Of a DNA stretch of 64,000 bases, positions 7,751 through 16,876 are shown in pieces. The translations under genes were made by a program, and so were the position numbers. This stretch comes from Bacillus wiedmannii (GTDB lineage Bacteria > Bacillota > Bacilli > Bacillales > Bacillaceae_G). The notes beneath the pieces were generated by a model. The model was not told where the DNA came from, did not search any database, and saw only the letters and a program-made list of their open reading frames with translations. Location of the stretch: assembly GCF_001583695.1 (NCBI RefSeq), contig NZ_LOBC01000025.1:1-64000 (forward strand), given 5' to 3'. Each line of letters opens with the position of its first letter. The first letter of the stretch is position 1.

Positions 7751-8839
7751 CTATTTCTTTAATGTAAATCCGAATTTATCCCATGCTTGTAAATAATCTA
7801 ATAAGAAAATTTCTTCTTCTACAATTCGGCCAACTACATTTGTTTTTCCTGTGTTCACCATATCTTTTAACGCAATTTGTAATTCACCTTTATATTGACC
7901 ATACTGTTCATTATCAATTAAAAGATCACCGCGTTTAATTTCGCGTGTATTATGCGGTTTGAACTCTTCTTTCTTATATTTCACACGACTTTGTGTCGAG
8001 CGAATCATATATTCAGATACATCTCCACGATAAAAATGAGGCTCGTCTAATACGATAATTTTTTCTAGTTCTGTTGTTGTATCATATAATCCTATATCAA
8101 ATGTTTGTTTCTCTTTATTTAATGCACCTAGTGCTTGTAATTCTTCTGCTGATGCATACGCGTTCGCAATAATAACATCATCAATTAACTCTGTCGCAAA
8201 TAAATGCTTCGCTTGTGTTGTCATCGGTAATTCACGATGCTGCTCTAACGTACATAACCCTTCTGTTACTGGCCAAGGCCCGTACGTTGCATCAAAGGAT
8301 GAAATAAACGCAGCCGTTCTCATACCGTAATCTTTAAATTGTTTCGAGCATTTAATGAAATGATCGTATGATAATCCTGAATAACGATGCGGATAAAAAT
8401 TATGGCAACCAATTAAATTTTCACGGTTTGGTCTATGGCTCATAATGTTATCTACATATTTCGTACCGTTACTCATATTAATTTCAATTTTTAAGCCGTA
8501 TGGATTGTAAGTCATAATCGATTCTTCTAAACCAGAGAAACCGACATCTAAACGAATACCGTACGCTCCTAACTCATGGAAGAAAGATAAATCATTATAT
8601 GAAATACCTAATTGTGTAAAAACAGACGGACTAATATCAACTAATACTTGGAACCCTAATGCATTTGCATGAGAGATTGTTTCTTTAAACTCTTCTATAA
8701 TTTTCTCTTTTTCTCCATCTACAGACAATAAGCATGTGAATACACGAGTAAATCCGTATTTACTTGCTAATGTTAAATATTCCTTATCTTTCTCTACTGT
8801 TGAATGTTCTGGATAAATAGAAATACCTAATCGTCTCAT
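7751..8839 (-). CDS. MupG/DUF871-family TIM-barrel glycosidase, paralog 2
   Basis: This 362-residue protein is the closest relative of the product of 2278-3363. It shares the LGISIYPEHST start, FTCLLSVDG, QLGISYNDLSFF, NPYGLKIE, IGCHNFYP and GLCTLEQHR. The C-terminal 120 residues diverge most, so the two enzymes may prefer different phosphorylated sugars. It is monocistronic, with its own terminator, and has a cre-like site 27 bp upstream. Family knowledge predicts a cytosolic 6-phospho-glycosidase acting on PTS-imported disaccharides. Confidence 0.85.
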   Translation of the reverse strand: MRRLGISIYPEHSTVEKDKEYLTLASKYGFTRVFTCLLSVDGEKEKIIEEFKETISHANALGFQVLVDISPSVFTQLGISYNDLSFFHELGAYGIRLDVGFSGLEESIMTYNPYGLKIEINMSNGTKYVDNIMSHRPNRENLIGCHNFYPHRYSGLSYDHFIKCSKQFKDYGMRTAAFISSFDATYGPWPVTEGLCTLEQHRELPMTTQAKHLFATELIDDVIIANAYASAEELQALGALNKEKQTFDIGLYDTTTELEKIIVLDEPHFYRGDVSEYMIRSTQSRVKYKKEEFKPHNTREIKRGDLLIDNEQYGQYKGELQIALKDMVNTGKTNVVGRIVEEEIFLLDYLQAWDKFGFTLKK

Positions 8840-8865
8840 ATGTACACGCCTCTTTCTTCATTGTT

Positions 8866-8881
8866 TTGTAAACCTTTTCAA
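8866..8881 (-). promoter_or_regulatory. Probable CcpA site (cre) before mupG paralog 2
   Basis: On the minus strand TTGAAAAGGTTTACAA matches the cre consensus except for one core base (G for C). It lies 27 bp upstream of the ATG, in the position expected for a CcpA roadblock or repression site. Confidence 0.55.
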
Positions 8882-9158
8882 ATATGTGTAGTGAAAAAGT
8901 ATATATCCCCTTCTCATTCACTACTTTTTGAATCCGCTTTCTTTAAAGAAAAAACAACTTCTATCATTCATAACAACTACAAGTCTATACATCTATACTT
9001 TACAACTTTTTTTCATAGTTGTGTAGCTTTTACACAAATTTGTCAGTTTTTCCACCTCGAAAATTGTTATACGTTTTCAAGGCACCTTCCTTGACTGTTA
9101 CATTGACCAATACATATACTCGAAAGAAAAGAGAAAATTTTATATAGGGGATGAATAT
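8882..9158. promoter_or_regulatory. Divergent intergenic region between mupG paralog 2 and an MFS gene
   Basis: With the cre site this gap is about 320 bp and holds no gene I can support. It contains inverted arms GTAGTGA (8888-8894) and TCACTAC (8918-8924), which could be an operator for the PRD activator, plus several AT-rich hexamers. The MFS ribosome-binding site (AGGGGATG) is at about 9147. Confidence 0.4.
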
Positions 9159-10361
9159 ATGGGAGAAGCAATACTCGTAAAACGAGAATCGTTATGGACG
9201 AAAGAGTTTGTCGCTTTAATTTTTGCAAACTTATGTATGTTTTTAGGGTTTCAAATGTTAATTCCTACTTTACCTGTTTATGTGAAAGAAATTGGCGGCA
9301 CAAGTTCCAATATCGGATTTGTTGTCGGCATGTTTACCGTGGCGGCACTTTTTGTTAGACCGCTAACTGGAAATGCCTTGCAAAAATTTAATAAAAAAAT
9401 CATTTTAATGATCGGTACTGCTATTTGTTTACTCGCTATGGGCAGTTATCTTTTCGCTTCAACCGTCTTCCTATTACTTGCCGTTCGAATTTTACACGGG
9501 GCTGGTTTTGGTATTACAACGACTACATATGGAACTGTCGTTTCAGATTTAATTCCACAAGCTCGCCGCGGAGAAGGCATGGGATATTTCGGTCTTTCTG
9601 GAACGATTGCAATGGCGCTCGGTCCACTTATCGGACTTTGGCTCATGCAAACATATAACTTCACGATTCTTTTTTTATGTGCACTTTCATGTACAATTGT
9701 TTCATTAATATTAACGAAACTACTTCAAATCAAAAAATCGCCGCAACCACCACAGCAAACATCTGGTACTTTTCTCGATGGATTTATTGAGCGCAAAGCT
9801 TTACTTCCTTCATTATTAATATTATGTATTACATTAATGTACGGCGGAATCGGAAGCTTTATTACATTATTTGCTACGGAAGTCGGAATTGCTGATATAA
9901 GCCTCTTCTTCTTATTTAATGCACTTGCAATCGCTGTCACTCGTCCGTTTTCTGGAAAGTTATACGATGCGAAAGGTCATGCATTTGTTATTATTCCAGG
10001 AGTTATCATTACGTTTACAGGTATTATTTTACTGTCGTATACAACTACAATTCCGAGTTTAATTATTGCAGCAGCATGCTACGGAAGTGGTTTTGGAGCG
10101 ATTCAACCTGCACTACAAGCATGGATGATTGACCGAGTAGCACCGCACCGACGAGGAGTTGCAACAGCTACATTCTTCTCCGCATTTGACCTTGGAATTG
10201 GTGCTGGCGCGATTATTTTTGGATTCATTGCACATTTTACAAACTACGCAACTGTATATCGTTATTCCTCTCTATTACTTATTGCTTTCCTGTTCATTTA
10301 CATTACAAGTATAAGAAAGAAAAAGCATGGAGATAAAAACAGAGAAAAAGCTGCTGGATAA
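9159..10361 (+). CDS. MFS transporter, drug-efflux (DHA1) type
   Basis: This 400-residue protein has about 12 hydrophobic segments. It carries MFS marks: a motif-A-like stretch near residue 70 (RPLTGNALQKFNKK), a motif-C-like glycine/proline stretch near 155 (GLSGTIAMALGPLIG), and a repeated motif A in the second half (RPFSGKLYDAKGH). It is expected to export a small molecule using the proton gradient; the substrate cannot be read from sequence. It is monocistronic, with a terminator overlapping the 3' end. Confidence 0.8.
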   Translation: MGEAILVKRESLWTKEFVALIFANLCMFLGFQMLIPTLPVYVKEIGGTSSNIGFVVGMFTVAALFVRPLTGNALQKFNKKIILMIGTAICLLAMGSYLFASTVFLLLAVRILHGAGFGITTTTYGTVVSDLIPQARRGEGMGYFGLSGTIAMALGPLIGLWLMQTYNFTILFLCALSCTIVSLILTKLLQIKKSPQPPQQTSGTFLDGFIERKALLPSLLILCITLMYGGIGSFITLFATEVGIADISLFFLFNALAIAVTRPFSGKLYDAKGHAFVIIPGVIITFTGIILLSYTTTIPSLIIAAACYGSGFGAIQPALQAWMIDRVAPHRRGVATATFFSAFDLGIGAGAIIFGFIAHFTNYATVYRYSSLLLIAFLFIYITSIRKKKHGDKNREKAAG

Positions 10362-10376
10362 TTTCAGTGGCTTTTT
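10344..10376 (+). terminator. Terminator overlapping the end of the MFS gene
   Basis: The arms AAAAGCTGCTG and CAGTGGCTTTT pair with two G-U pairs and are followed by a T run. The 5' arm lies within the last codons of the gene. Confidence 0.75.
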
Positions 10377-10693
10377 TTATCGTATTTTTGCTGTTATAAA
10401 ACCACATGCATTTTCCTACATATTTTTTTAACTTTCATCAAAAAATATACGATGAACTCGCAGACGCTTTCCTTCATATCCACCTGAACAATACTATTCT
10501 AAAAAGTGTGATTTATTTACAAAATTAAGATTTATACAAGATGAAAACCAATAAAATACAGCTGTTTCTTTAAAGAATTGTAAACTTTTTGTCCCTTTGT
10601 AAAGTTAGTGTAAATTTTACTAGCAAACCGTTTACAGTGCCTCAAGGTTTAGTTAATAATTACAGCGTACATGAAATTTAAGGAGTGGAGTGC
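10377..10693 (+). promoter_or_regulatory. Upstream region of the Na/Pi cotransporter gene
   Basis: This gap of about 317 bp has no supportable gene. The half nearest the gene has AT-rich promoter-like hexamers and several TGTAAA repeats (10571-10630, as in TTGTAAACTTT, TTGTAAAGTT and GTGTAAATTTT). These could form an operator array, but no known regulator can be assigned. Confidence 0.35.
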
Positions 10694-12349
10694 GTGGAAT
10701 ATAATGTTCAAGATATGATCTTCCAGTTCATTGGTGGATTAGGTATTTTCTTATTCGGGATTAAATACATGGGCGATGGACTGCAACAAGCAGCTGGTGA
10801 TCGTCTTCGCGATATTTTAGATCGCTTTACAACAAACCCACTTATGGGTGTACTAGCAGGTATGTTAGTTACTGTATTAATCCAATCAAGTTCAGGAACA
10901 ACCGCTTTAACAGTCGGACTTGTAAGTGCCGGATTTATGACATTAAGACAAGCAATCGGTGTTATTATGGGTGCGAACATCGGAACGACAGTTACTGCAT
11001 TTATTATCGGAATTAAAATTGGAGAATATGCGCTCCCAGTTATGGCAATTGGAGCGATTTTACTATTCTTCTTTAAAAATAAAAAAGTACATTCTGTAGG
11101 TCAAGTTGTATTCGGTTTTGGTATGTTATTCTTCGGTTTAGAATTAATGAGCGCAGGTATGAAACCTCTTCGCTCTTTAGAGTCATTCCAAGAGTTAATG
11201 GTTAGCATGAGTGACAATCCAATTTTAGGAATTATTGTCGGTACAGTGTTCACTTTAATTGTACAAAGCTCAAGCGCAACAATCGGTATTTTACAAGAAC
11301 TATTCGGTCAAGGTGCTATTGATTTACAAGCTTCTCTTCCTGTATTGTTCGGTGATAACATCGGTACAACAATTACAGCAGTATTAGCAGCAATCGGTAC
11401 TTCAATTGCCGCAAGACGTGCAGCATTAGTTCACGTTATCTTTAATATTATCGGTACCATTATCTTTACAATTTTATTAGTACCATTTACAAGTTTAATC
11501 CAATATTTCCAAACGTCATTAAACTTAAATCCAGAAATGACAATTGCATTTGCACATGGAACATTTAACGTAACAAATACAATCATTCAGTTCCCATTTA
11601 TTGCAGTATTAGCATGGATCGTAACAAAAATCATTCGTGGTGAAGATTCATCTATTAACTTCAAACCGCAACATTTAAATCCAATCTTTATTGAGCAATC
11701 TCCAGCTATTGCTTTAACTGAAGCTCAAAAAGAGGTTGTACGTATGGCTGAATTTTCATTACACGGCTTAAAAGAAGCGAATCAATATTTAAATACACAA
11801 GACAAAAAGCATGAAAACATGGCTACTCAATTAGAAGGAGCTATTAACAATTTAGATAAAAAAATTACCGAGTATTTAGTTTTACTATCGGAAAAGCCGC
11901 TTTCACCTTCAGACTCTGAAAAACATTCCGTTTTAGCAGGTGTTGTTGGAGATATTGAACGTGTTGGTGATCATGTAGAAAACCTAGTAGAACTTGTAGA
12001 TTTCCAAATTTCAAACCGTGTTTCCCTATCAGACGAAGCACTAGCTGAACTAAATGAAATGCTTGAATTAACAATTTCAACATTACAAGACGCAGTTGAA
12101 GCTTTAACAAACTTCGATACTGAACTAGCACAAACGGTTATTGCAAAAGAACGTAAAATCGACCAAATGGAACGTGTTCTTCGTAAACGTCACGTATTAC
12201 GTCTAAACGAACGTAGCTGTTCAGGTGATGCAAGTATCATCTTCGTTGATATGGTAAGTAACTTAGAGCGTATCGGTGATCACGCTGTAAATATTGCTGA
12301 TGGTGTTTTAGGTGAACAAGGTAAAATCAATTTAAAACAATCATTATAA
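10694..12349 (+). CDS. Na/Pi cotransporter family protein with PhoU-like C-terminal domain
   Basis: This 551-residue protein combines a PNaS/NptA-type membrane region (about 1-315) with a cytosolic PhoU-like helical domain (about 340-545). The two inverted membrane repeats each carry the glutamine-serine signature (VLIQSSSGTTA and LIVQSSSATIG) and the GANIGTT / GDNIGTT motifs. It probably takes up phosphate with sodium, and PhoU-like tails are thought to tune transport. The GTG at 10694 was chosen because AAGGAG lies 8 bases before it; an upstream GTG overlaps that site. It is monocistronic. Confidence 0.88.
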   Translation: MEYNVQDMIFQFIGGLGIFLFGIKYMGDGLQQAAGDRLRDILDRFTTNPLMGVLAGMLVTVLIQSSSGTTALTVGLVSAGFMTLRQAIGVIMGANIGTTVTAFIIGIKIGEYALPVMAIGAILLFFFKNKKVHSVGQVVFGFGMLFFGLELMSAGMKPLRSLESFQELMVSMSDNPILGIIVGTVFTLIVQSSSATIGILQELFGQGAIDLQASLPVLFGDNIGTTITAVLAAIGTSIAARRAALVHVIFNIIGTIIFTILLVPFTSLIQYFQTSLNLNPEMTIAFAHGTFNVTNTIIQFPFIAVLAWIVTKIIRGEDSSINFKPQHLNPIFIEQSPAIALTEAQKEVVRMAEFSLHGLKEANQYLNTQDKKHENMATQLEGAINNLDKKITEYLVLLSEKPLSPSDSEKHSVLAGVVGDIERVGDHVENLVELVDFQISNRVSLSDEALAELNEMLELTISTLQDAVEALTNFDTELAQTVIAKERKIDQMERVLRKRHVLRLNERSCSGDASIIFVDMVSNLERIGDHAVNIADGVLGEQGKINLKQSL

Positions 12350-12351
12350 TA

Positions 12352-12384
12352 GAAAAGAGACGCTAACTTAAGCGTCTCTTTTCT
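12352..12384. terminator. Bidirectional terminator between convergent genes
   Basis: A near-perfect hairpin AAAAGAGACGCT / AGCGTCTCTTTT serves the cotransporter gene on the plus strand and the oxidoreductase gene on the minus strand. Confidence 0.85.
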
Positions 12385-13382
12385 TATTTCATATTTACAA
12401 CAGTTCTTCCTTTTAACTTTCCTTGCAATATAAGTATAAACTTTTCATCTAACTCTTCTAATGTACATTCTTCTGTATAAGATAGTAGCTCTTTATTTTC
12501 CCATTCACTTGCTAAAAGCGTCCACACATCTCTTCTCACATCCACTGGACATTGCACAGAATCGATTCCTAAAAGGCTTATGCCTCGCAAAATAAACGGA
12601 TATACCGTTGTTTGCAATTCTTGTCCTGCCACATTACCGCACGTCGTTACACAACCACCATACTTTACCGTTTTTAAAGCGGTTTCTAGCATATGTCCAC
12701 CTACAGTATCGATAACCCCGGCGTATATCCCTTTTAACATTGGTCTTCCTGATTCATCATTCAACTCCGTACGATGAATCACTTGTTTCGCTCCTAGACG
12801 TAGTAGCATCTCTTCTTCTTCCATTTTCCCTGTCGCTCCTACTACGTTAAATCCTAGCTTACTTAAAATACTAACCGCTACACTCCCTACGCCGCCTGTT
12901 GCACCCGTTACTAAAACATCTCCCATACTAGGCGTTATGCCTGCTCCAATAAGCTTATATACTGATAAAGCAGCTGTAAAACCTGCTGTCCCGTACATCA
13001 TACTTTCCTTTAATGACATTCCCTCTGGTAAAGGGATGATCCAAGATGCTGGGACGCGAATATACTCTCCGAAACCACCAGAAGTATTCATACCTAAATC
13101 ATATCCCGTTACAATAACTTGGTCTCCTACCTTAATGGTTTCATCTGCACTACTCACAACCACTCCTGCTGCATCAATCCCTGGCGTATGAGGATATGTT
13201 CTCGTAACACCTTTATTACCCGTGGCTGAAAGAGCATCTTTATAATTTAATGAAGAATAATGAACCTGTATTAATACGTCTCCCTCAGGTAAACTACTTA
13301 CTTCTCTCTCTACAACGTTTCTTACAAACTGCTTACTTTCTGTTTCGTTCACAACGATTGCTCGGAATGATGTATGATTCAT
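12384..13382 (-). CDS. YhdH/YhfP-family NADPH-dependent quinone oxidoreductase (acryloyl-CoA reductase type)
   Basis: This is a 332-residue zinc-free MDR enzyme. Visible features are the N-terminal GroES-like part with SSLNYKDALSATG and HTPGIDAAGVV, and the NADP-binding loop VTGATGGVGSVAVSIL near residue 155. Members of this family reduce activated alkenes such as acryloyl-CoA or quinones with NADPH. The ATG at 13382 was chosen because GGAGAGAG precedes it; the open frame runs 30 codons upstream but without domain similarity. Confidence 0.85.
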   Translation of the reverse strand: MNHTSFRAIVVNETESKQFVRNVVEREVSSLPEGDVLIQVHYSSLNYKDALSATGNKGVTRTYPHTPGIDAAGVVVSSADETIKVGDQVIVTGYDLGMNTSGGFGEYIRVPASWIIPLPEGMSLKESMMYGTAGFTAALSVYKLIGAGITPSMGDVLVTGATGGVGSVAVSILSKLGFNVVGATGKMEEEEMLLRLGAKQVIHRTELNDESGRPMLKGIYAGVIDTVGGHMLETALKTVKYGGCVTTCGNVAGQELQTTVYPFILRGISLLGIDSVQCPVDVRRDVWTLLASEWENKELLSYTEECTLEELDEKFILILQGKLKGRTVVNMK

Positions 13383-13695
13383 TATGCTCTCTCCTTTATC
13401 CGTAAATTTCTTCTTTATTATATAGAAGAAATAAGTAAACCTACTCATTTCTTCTTGGCTATATTTCAACAAATCTTACTTCTCTATTACTTTCTCACAA
13501 TACATATTTTCATTTCTACTAAAACAACTTATACTTATTCTACATCTTAAAAATAAAATATAGAAAATCTGACTTTTTATAAATATATTGAATTTTTACG
13601 AAATGTAAATGATTTGTAATGTTTTTTTCGTCAAATTTCATTATAATAAGTGGATATGAGTGTCGTATTTCAATCCAAATGAAGGAGTACAAGAA
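13383..13695 (+). promoter_or_regulatory. Divergent promoter region for the oxidoreductase and LCP genes
   Basis: The roughly 310-bp AT-rich gap contains a TATAAT at 13642-13647 upstream of the LCP gene without a well-spaced -35. No gene is seen. Confidence 0.4.
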
Positions 13696-14904
13696 ATGGA
13701 GCAAAACCCATCTTTGCAAGAAAATACACGCAGTAAACCGAAAAAAGGTAAGAAAAAAACAAAAATTATTATAAGCGTTATTCTATTCTTTTTAATAATA
13801 GGTGGCGGTTATACTTGGTTTTTAGTAAATAAAGCATCTTCTGCTGTTCGAAATGCCGCACACGATTTAGCACGCGGTGATAAATCTGATTTACGTGATA
13901 AAGCTGTAAAACCTATCGCAAATAATGTCTCTGTCTTAGTCATGGGTGTTGATGAAAGCGATGTCCGCGGGAAAGAATATGGTGAAGCTATAAGAACGGA
14001 TGCACTATTACTTGCCACGTTTAATAAAGATAGCAAAACTGTAAAACTATTAAGCATTCCACGAGATACATATACTTATATTCCAGTGGAAAAGAAAAAA
14101 GATAAAATTACACACGCTCATGCATACGGTTCTACTAAAAACGGAAAAGATGGTGGACCACAAGCAAGTATTGATGCAGTTGAAAAATTAATGAATGTTC
14201 CTGTCGATTACTTTGTAAAGTTTAACTTCAAATCATTTATGAAAATTGTCGATGATTTAGGCGGGATTGAAGTCGATGTACCAGTTGAATTTACTGAACA
14301 AGATAGCAATGATAATGCTGATGCAATTCATCTGAAAAAAGGTGTTCAAAAGCTAAATAGTGAAGAAGCTCTTGCTCTTGCTAGAACGCGCCACATCGAT
14401 AGTGATGCAATGCGTGGACAACGTCAACAACTCGTTATTGAAGCCATTTTAAAGAAACTAACAAGCGTTGGATCTGTAACAAAAGTTGGTAACATCATTG
14501 ATGATATTAACGGACAATTCGTTACTAACTTAACATTCGATGATATGCTTTCATTCTACAAGTACGGATCGGACTCGGAAATTGAGAAATTACAAATTCA
14601 AGGTGAAGACTGCTATATGGAAAAAGGTGACGATACATGTAGCAAATCTGCTGGTGGCGGCCGAACGTATTACTACAATCCAGATAAAAAAGAATTAGCA
14701 ACTGTTACAAACGAACTTCGTACTCACCTTGGATTACCTGCATATACAAAAACAGACTCTGATTCAAAGAAAACAAGCACAGAGAAAACAAAAGAATCTA
14801 AGTCGGAAAATTCAAGTGAACGCGAATCAAGTAACAACGAATCTAAAAATAAGAATAAAAATAGCAGTGAAGAAACAGAAACATCGTCTAACGACAATGA
14901 ATAA
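13696..14904 (+). CDS. LytR-CpsA-Psr (LCP) family cell-wall polymer ligase
   Basis: This 402-residue membrane-anchored protein has a basic N-terminus, one transmembrane helix (about 25-45) and an extracellular LCP domain (about 75-240). The domain contains VLVMGVDES, RTDALLLATFN, LLSIPRDTYTYIP and the arginine-rich LARTRHIDSDAMRGQRQQ. LCP enzymes transfer teichoic acids or other glycopolymers from undecaprenyl phosphate to peptidoglycan. The tail (about 345-402) is a disordered Ser/Asn/Lys/Glu stretch. The ATG at 13696 follows AAGGAG by 9 bases; a GTG 36 bases upstream lacks a comparable site. B. cereus-group genomes carry several paralogs, so no symbol is given. Confidence 0.88.
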   Translation: MEQNPSLQENTRSKPKKGKKKTKIIISVILFFLIIGGGYTWFLVNKASSAVRNAAHDLARGDKSDLRDKAVKPIANNVSVLVMGVDESDVRGKEYGEAIRTDALLLATFNKDSKTVKLLSIPRDTYTYIPVEKKKDKITHAHAYGSTKNGKDGGPQASIDAVEKLMNVPVDYFVKFNFKSFMKIVDDLGGIEVDVPVEFTEQDSNDNADAIHLKKGVQKLNSEEALALARTRHIDSDAMRGQRQQLVIEAILKKLTSVGSVTKVGNIIDDINGQFVTNLTFDDMLSFYKYGSDSEIEKLQIQGEDCYMEKGDDTCSKSAGGGRTYYYNPDKKELATVTNELRTHLGLPAYTKTDSDSKKTSTEKTKESKSENSSERESSNNESKNKNKNSSEETETSSNDNE

Positions 14905-14948
14905 AAAAGAAGCAGTTCTCTATGGAGGTAGAGTACTGCTTCTTTTTA
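14905..14948 (+). terminator. Terminator after the LCP gene
   Basis: A hairpin with arms AAAAGAAGCAGT and ACTGCTTCTTTT, plus an inner TCTA/TAGA pair, is followed by TTTTTA. Confidence 0.85.
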
Positions 14949-15052
14949 TTTCTCTATAATTAAAAATCAGAACTTTCTAACTATCTTTTTTAATATTTTT
15001 AAATTATAATAAATAGTAGCAATCTATTCCAATTATCAGGGGGCTCATACAT

Positions 15053-15493
15053 ATGAAAGCTGCAGTAAAACATAACATCTCAGATTTTAAAGACTACTTA
15101 AAATCAAACGATATATACATGGAAGAAAATATAGATGAAAATGATGGTTCTGTTCATTTTTCAGTAGGGTTAGAGACAGAAGCTGGCGCAAAAATCCAAC
15201 TAATCGCTGCTTTCCAAAACGAACATCCTACTGTGGATATATACTGCTTCAATGTTGCTCACGTACCTGATGCAACATCAACAAATGATATTTTGCATGT
15301 CATCAATGAATTAAACACATCTTACCGATTTGCAAAATTCACGTTAAATAAGCAAAATGCAATTGATATTTCAGCATCACTTGCATTCTCAGAACCAAAT
15401 TTCAATCCAGCACTTGTCTTTGAACATACGAGAATGCTATATAAATTAGCAAATGACGAATATAAAAACTTAATGAAAGTTATTTGGGCATAA
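15053..15493 (+). CDS. YbjN-like hypothetical protein
   Basis: This 146-residue soluble protein has alternating strands and helices like the YbjN / type III chaperone-like fold (NDILHVINELNTSYRFAKFTL). Such proteins have no settled function; E. coli YbjN affects stress and motility. It is monocistronic, with a strong AGGGGG site before the ATG and a terminator after it. The family assignment rests on general resemblance and is moderate. Confidence 0.65.
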   Translation: MKAAVKHNISDFKDYLKSNDIYMEENIDENDGSVHFSVGLETEAGAKIQLIAAFQNEHPTVDIYCFNVAHVPDATSTNDILHVINELNTSYRFAKFTLNKQNAIDISASLAFSEPNFNPALVFEHTRMLYKLANDEYKNLMKVIWA

Positions 15494-15495
15494 AT

Positions 15496-15533
15496 AAAAG
15501 GATGGGCTGCAAGCAGCGCCATCCTTTTATTTC
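15496..15533. terminator. Bidirectional terminator
   Basis: A long hairpin AATAAAAGGATGG / CCATCCTTTTATT lies between the convergent YbjN-like and TauE-type genes. It overlaps the last codons of the latter. Confidence 0.85.
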
Positions 15534-16291
15534 GATAACATATCAATCCACATCTTAACAGCAGTGCCTACAATCAAAATCGATAACATATATTGCAATG
15601 CTTTTTGATTGATCCTCTTCCCAACTCGTGCTCCAAGCGGCGCAGCAAAGATACCTGCAATCGCAATAATAAGAGCTGGAATTACAACTACTTGCCCAGT
15701 TATCACTTTTCCAGTCGTAATCCCTATTGAGGAAATAAACGTAATAGCGATAGATGTTGCTATTGTTGTACGTATCGGCAATTTTAAAATAACTAGCATA
15801 ATAGGAACTAATAAGAAAGAACCTCCAGCACCTATAATGCCTGATGCGCCTCCTACAATAAACGCTAACAAGCTTGCTAACCATTTATTATATGTCACTT
15901 CACCACTATTATTTCGTTTCGGTACGAACATCATAATAGCAGCTATTGTTGCTAACGCTGCATAAACAACATTGACCGTATGTTCCGCTAATACGTTAGC
16001 ACCAAAACTCCCTATGAAACTTCCTATTAATATACTAGCTCCCATATACACAACTAGCGTTTTATCCATATCATTACTTTTCCGATAGGCCCATGCCCCT
16101 GCAAAAGTTGCAAAGAATACTTGAACCGCTGTAATACCACTTACTTCATGTGACGTATAACTAGTAAATCCTAGCAATACCGGAATGTATAGGATCATTG
16201 GATAATTAATAATCGCACCGCCAATTCCAACCATTCCTGATATAAACGATCCTATAAACCCAATTATAAAAAGTAATACGACTAAGCTCAT
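15527..16291 (-). CDS. TauE/SafE-type sulfite/sulfur-anion permease
   Basis: This 254-residue membrane protein of the TSUP family has about eight transmembrane segments in two repeats, each with the glycine-rich signature (GMVGIGGAIINYP and GIIGAGGSFLLVP). It is the last gene of the sulfur cluster, 33 bp after the DsrE-like gene. There it probably exports sulfite or thiosulfate formed by the persulfide dioxygenase and rhodaneses (inference from context). Confidence 0.85.
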   Translation of the reverse strand: MSLVVLLFIIGFIGSFISGMVGIGGAIINYPMILYIPVLLGFTSYTSHEVSGITAVQVFFATFAGAWAYRKSNDMDKTLVVYMGASILIGSFIGSFGANVLAEHTVNVVYAALATIAAIMMFVPKRNNSGEVTYNKWLASLLAFIVGGASGIIGAGGSFLLVPIMLVILKLPIRTTIATSIAITFISSIGITTGKVITGQVVVIPALIIAIAGIFAAPLGARVGKRINQKALQYMLSILIVGTAVKMWIDMLSK

Positions 16292-16324
16292 CTTACATCC
16301 CCTCCCTTCTAAAAAGAAGGTGAA

Positions 16325-16804
16325 TTAAATGAATAAGTTTACATTCCCATCCGAAGCATCTGCTAAATAAGCTCCTACTCCTGCAAACTCTACCCCTTCC
16401 ATAATCTCTTCCTCTTTTAACCCTAATAAATCTACTGTCATTTGACAAGCTACAAGTTTAATCCCCTGTTCTTTCGCCAAATCGATTAAATCTGGTAAAG
16501 GCATAGCATTATGTTTTTTCATAATACCTTTAATCATCTTTTGTCCCATACCAGCAAAATTCATTTTCGATAATCCCATCTTGTCTGCACCACGCGGCAT
16601 CATTTTTCCAAATACTTTTTCTATGAAAGTTTTCTTCACCTTCACATGCTCATCTTTCCTTAAAGCATTTAATCCCCAAAAAGTATGAAAAATAGTTACC
16701 TCTTGATCATACGCCGCTGCACCATTTGCAATAATATAAGCAGCCATCGCCTTATCATAATCTCCGCTAAATAAAACAATTGTTGTTTTCTTCTGTTGCT
16801 CCAT
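16325..16804 (-). CDS. DsrE/DsrF-like sulfur-carrier protein (YrkE type)
   Basis: This 159-residue protein has the DsrE/DrsH-like fold. It begins with a Rossmann-like strand (TTIVLFSGDYDKAMAAYIIA) and has a single conserved Cys late in the domain (KLVACQMTVDLLG, about residue 121). Related proteins pass sulfane sulfur between rhodanese, TusA and other acceptors. It forms a two-gene unit with the TauE-type permease, headed by its own CstR-type palindrome. Confidence 0.8.
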   Translation of the reverse strand: MEQQKKTTIVLFSGDYDKAMAAYIIANGAAAYDQEVTIFHTFWGLNALRKDEHVKVKKTFIEKVFGKMMPRGADKMGLSKMNFAGMGQKMIKGIMKKHNAMPLPDLIDLAKEQGIKLVACQMTVDLLGLKEEEIMEGVEFAGVGAYLADASDGNVNLFI

Positions 16805-16820
16805 GTTGTGCTCCCTCCAA

Positions 16821-16837
16821 TTACCTATAGGGGTATT
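16821..16837. promoter_or_regulatory. CstR-type operator before the dsrE-tauE unit
   Basis: TTACCTATAGGGGTATT is one of four related palindromes in the sulfur cluster. It lies 17 bp upstream of the DsrE-like start. Confidence 0.65.
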
Positions 16838-16876
16838 TTATTATTTATAAAAAGGCTCAAATCATTTATCTCTGTA

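Noticed and set aside
9066-9079. cre-like sequence before the MFS gene
   Set aside because: It has several mismatches to the cre consensus on either strand.
15555-15884. Second open frame inside the TauE-type gene
   Set aside because: It is in another frame of a well-supported membrane protein, with a skewed Tyr/Cys/Ser composition.
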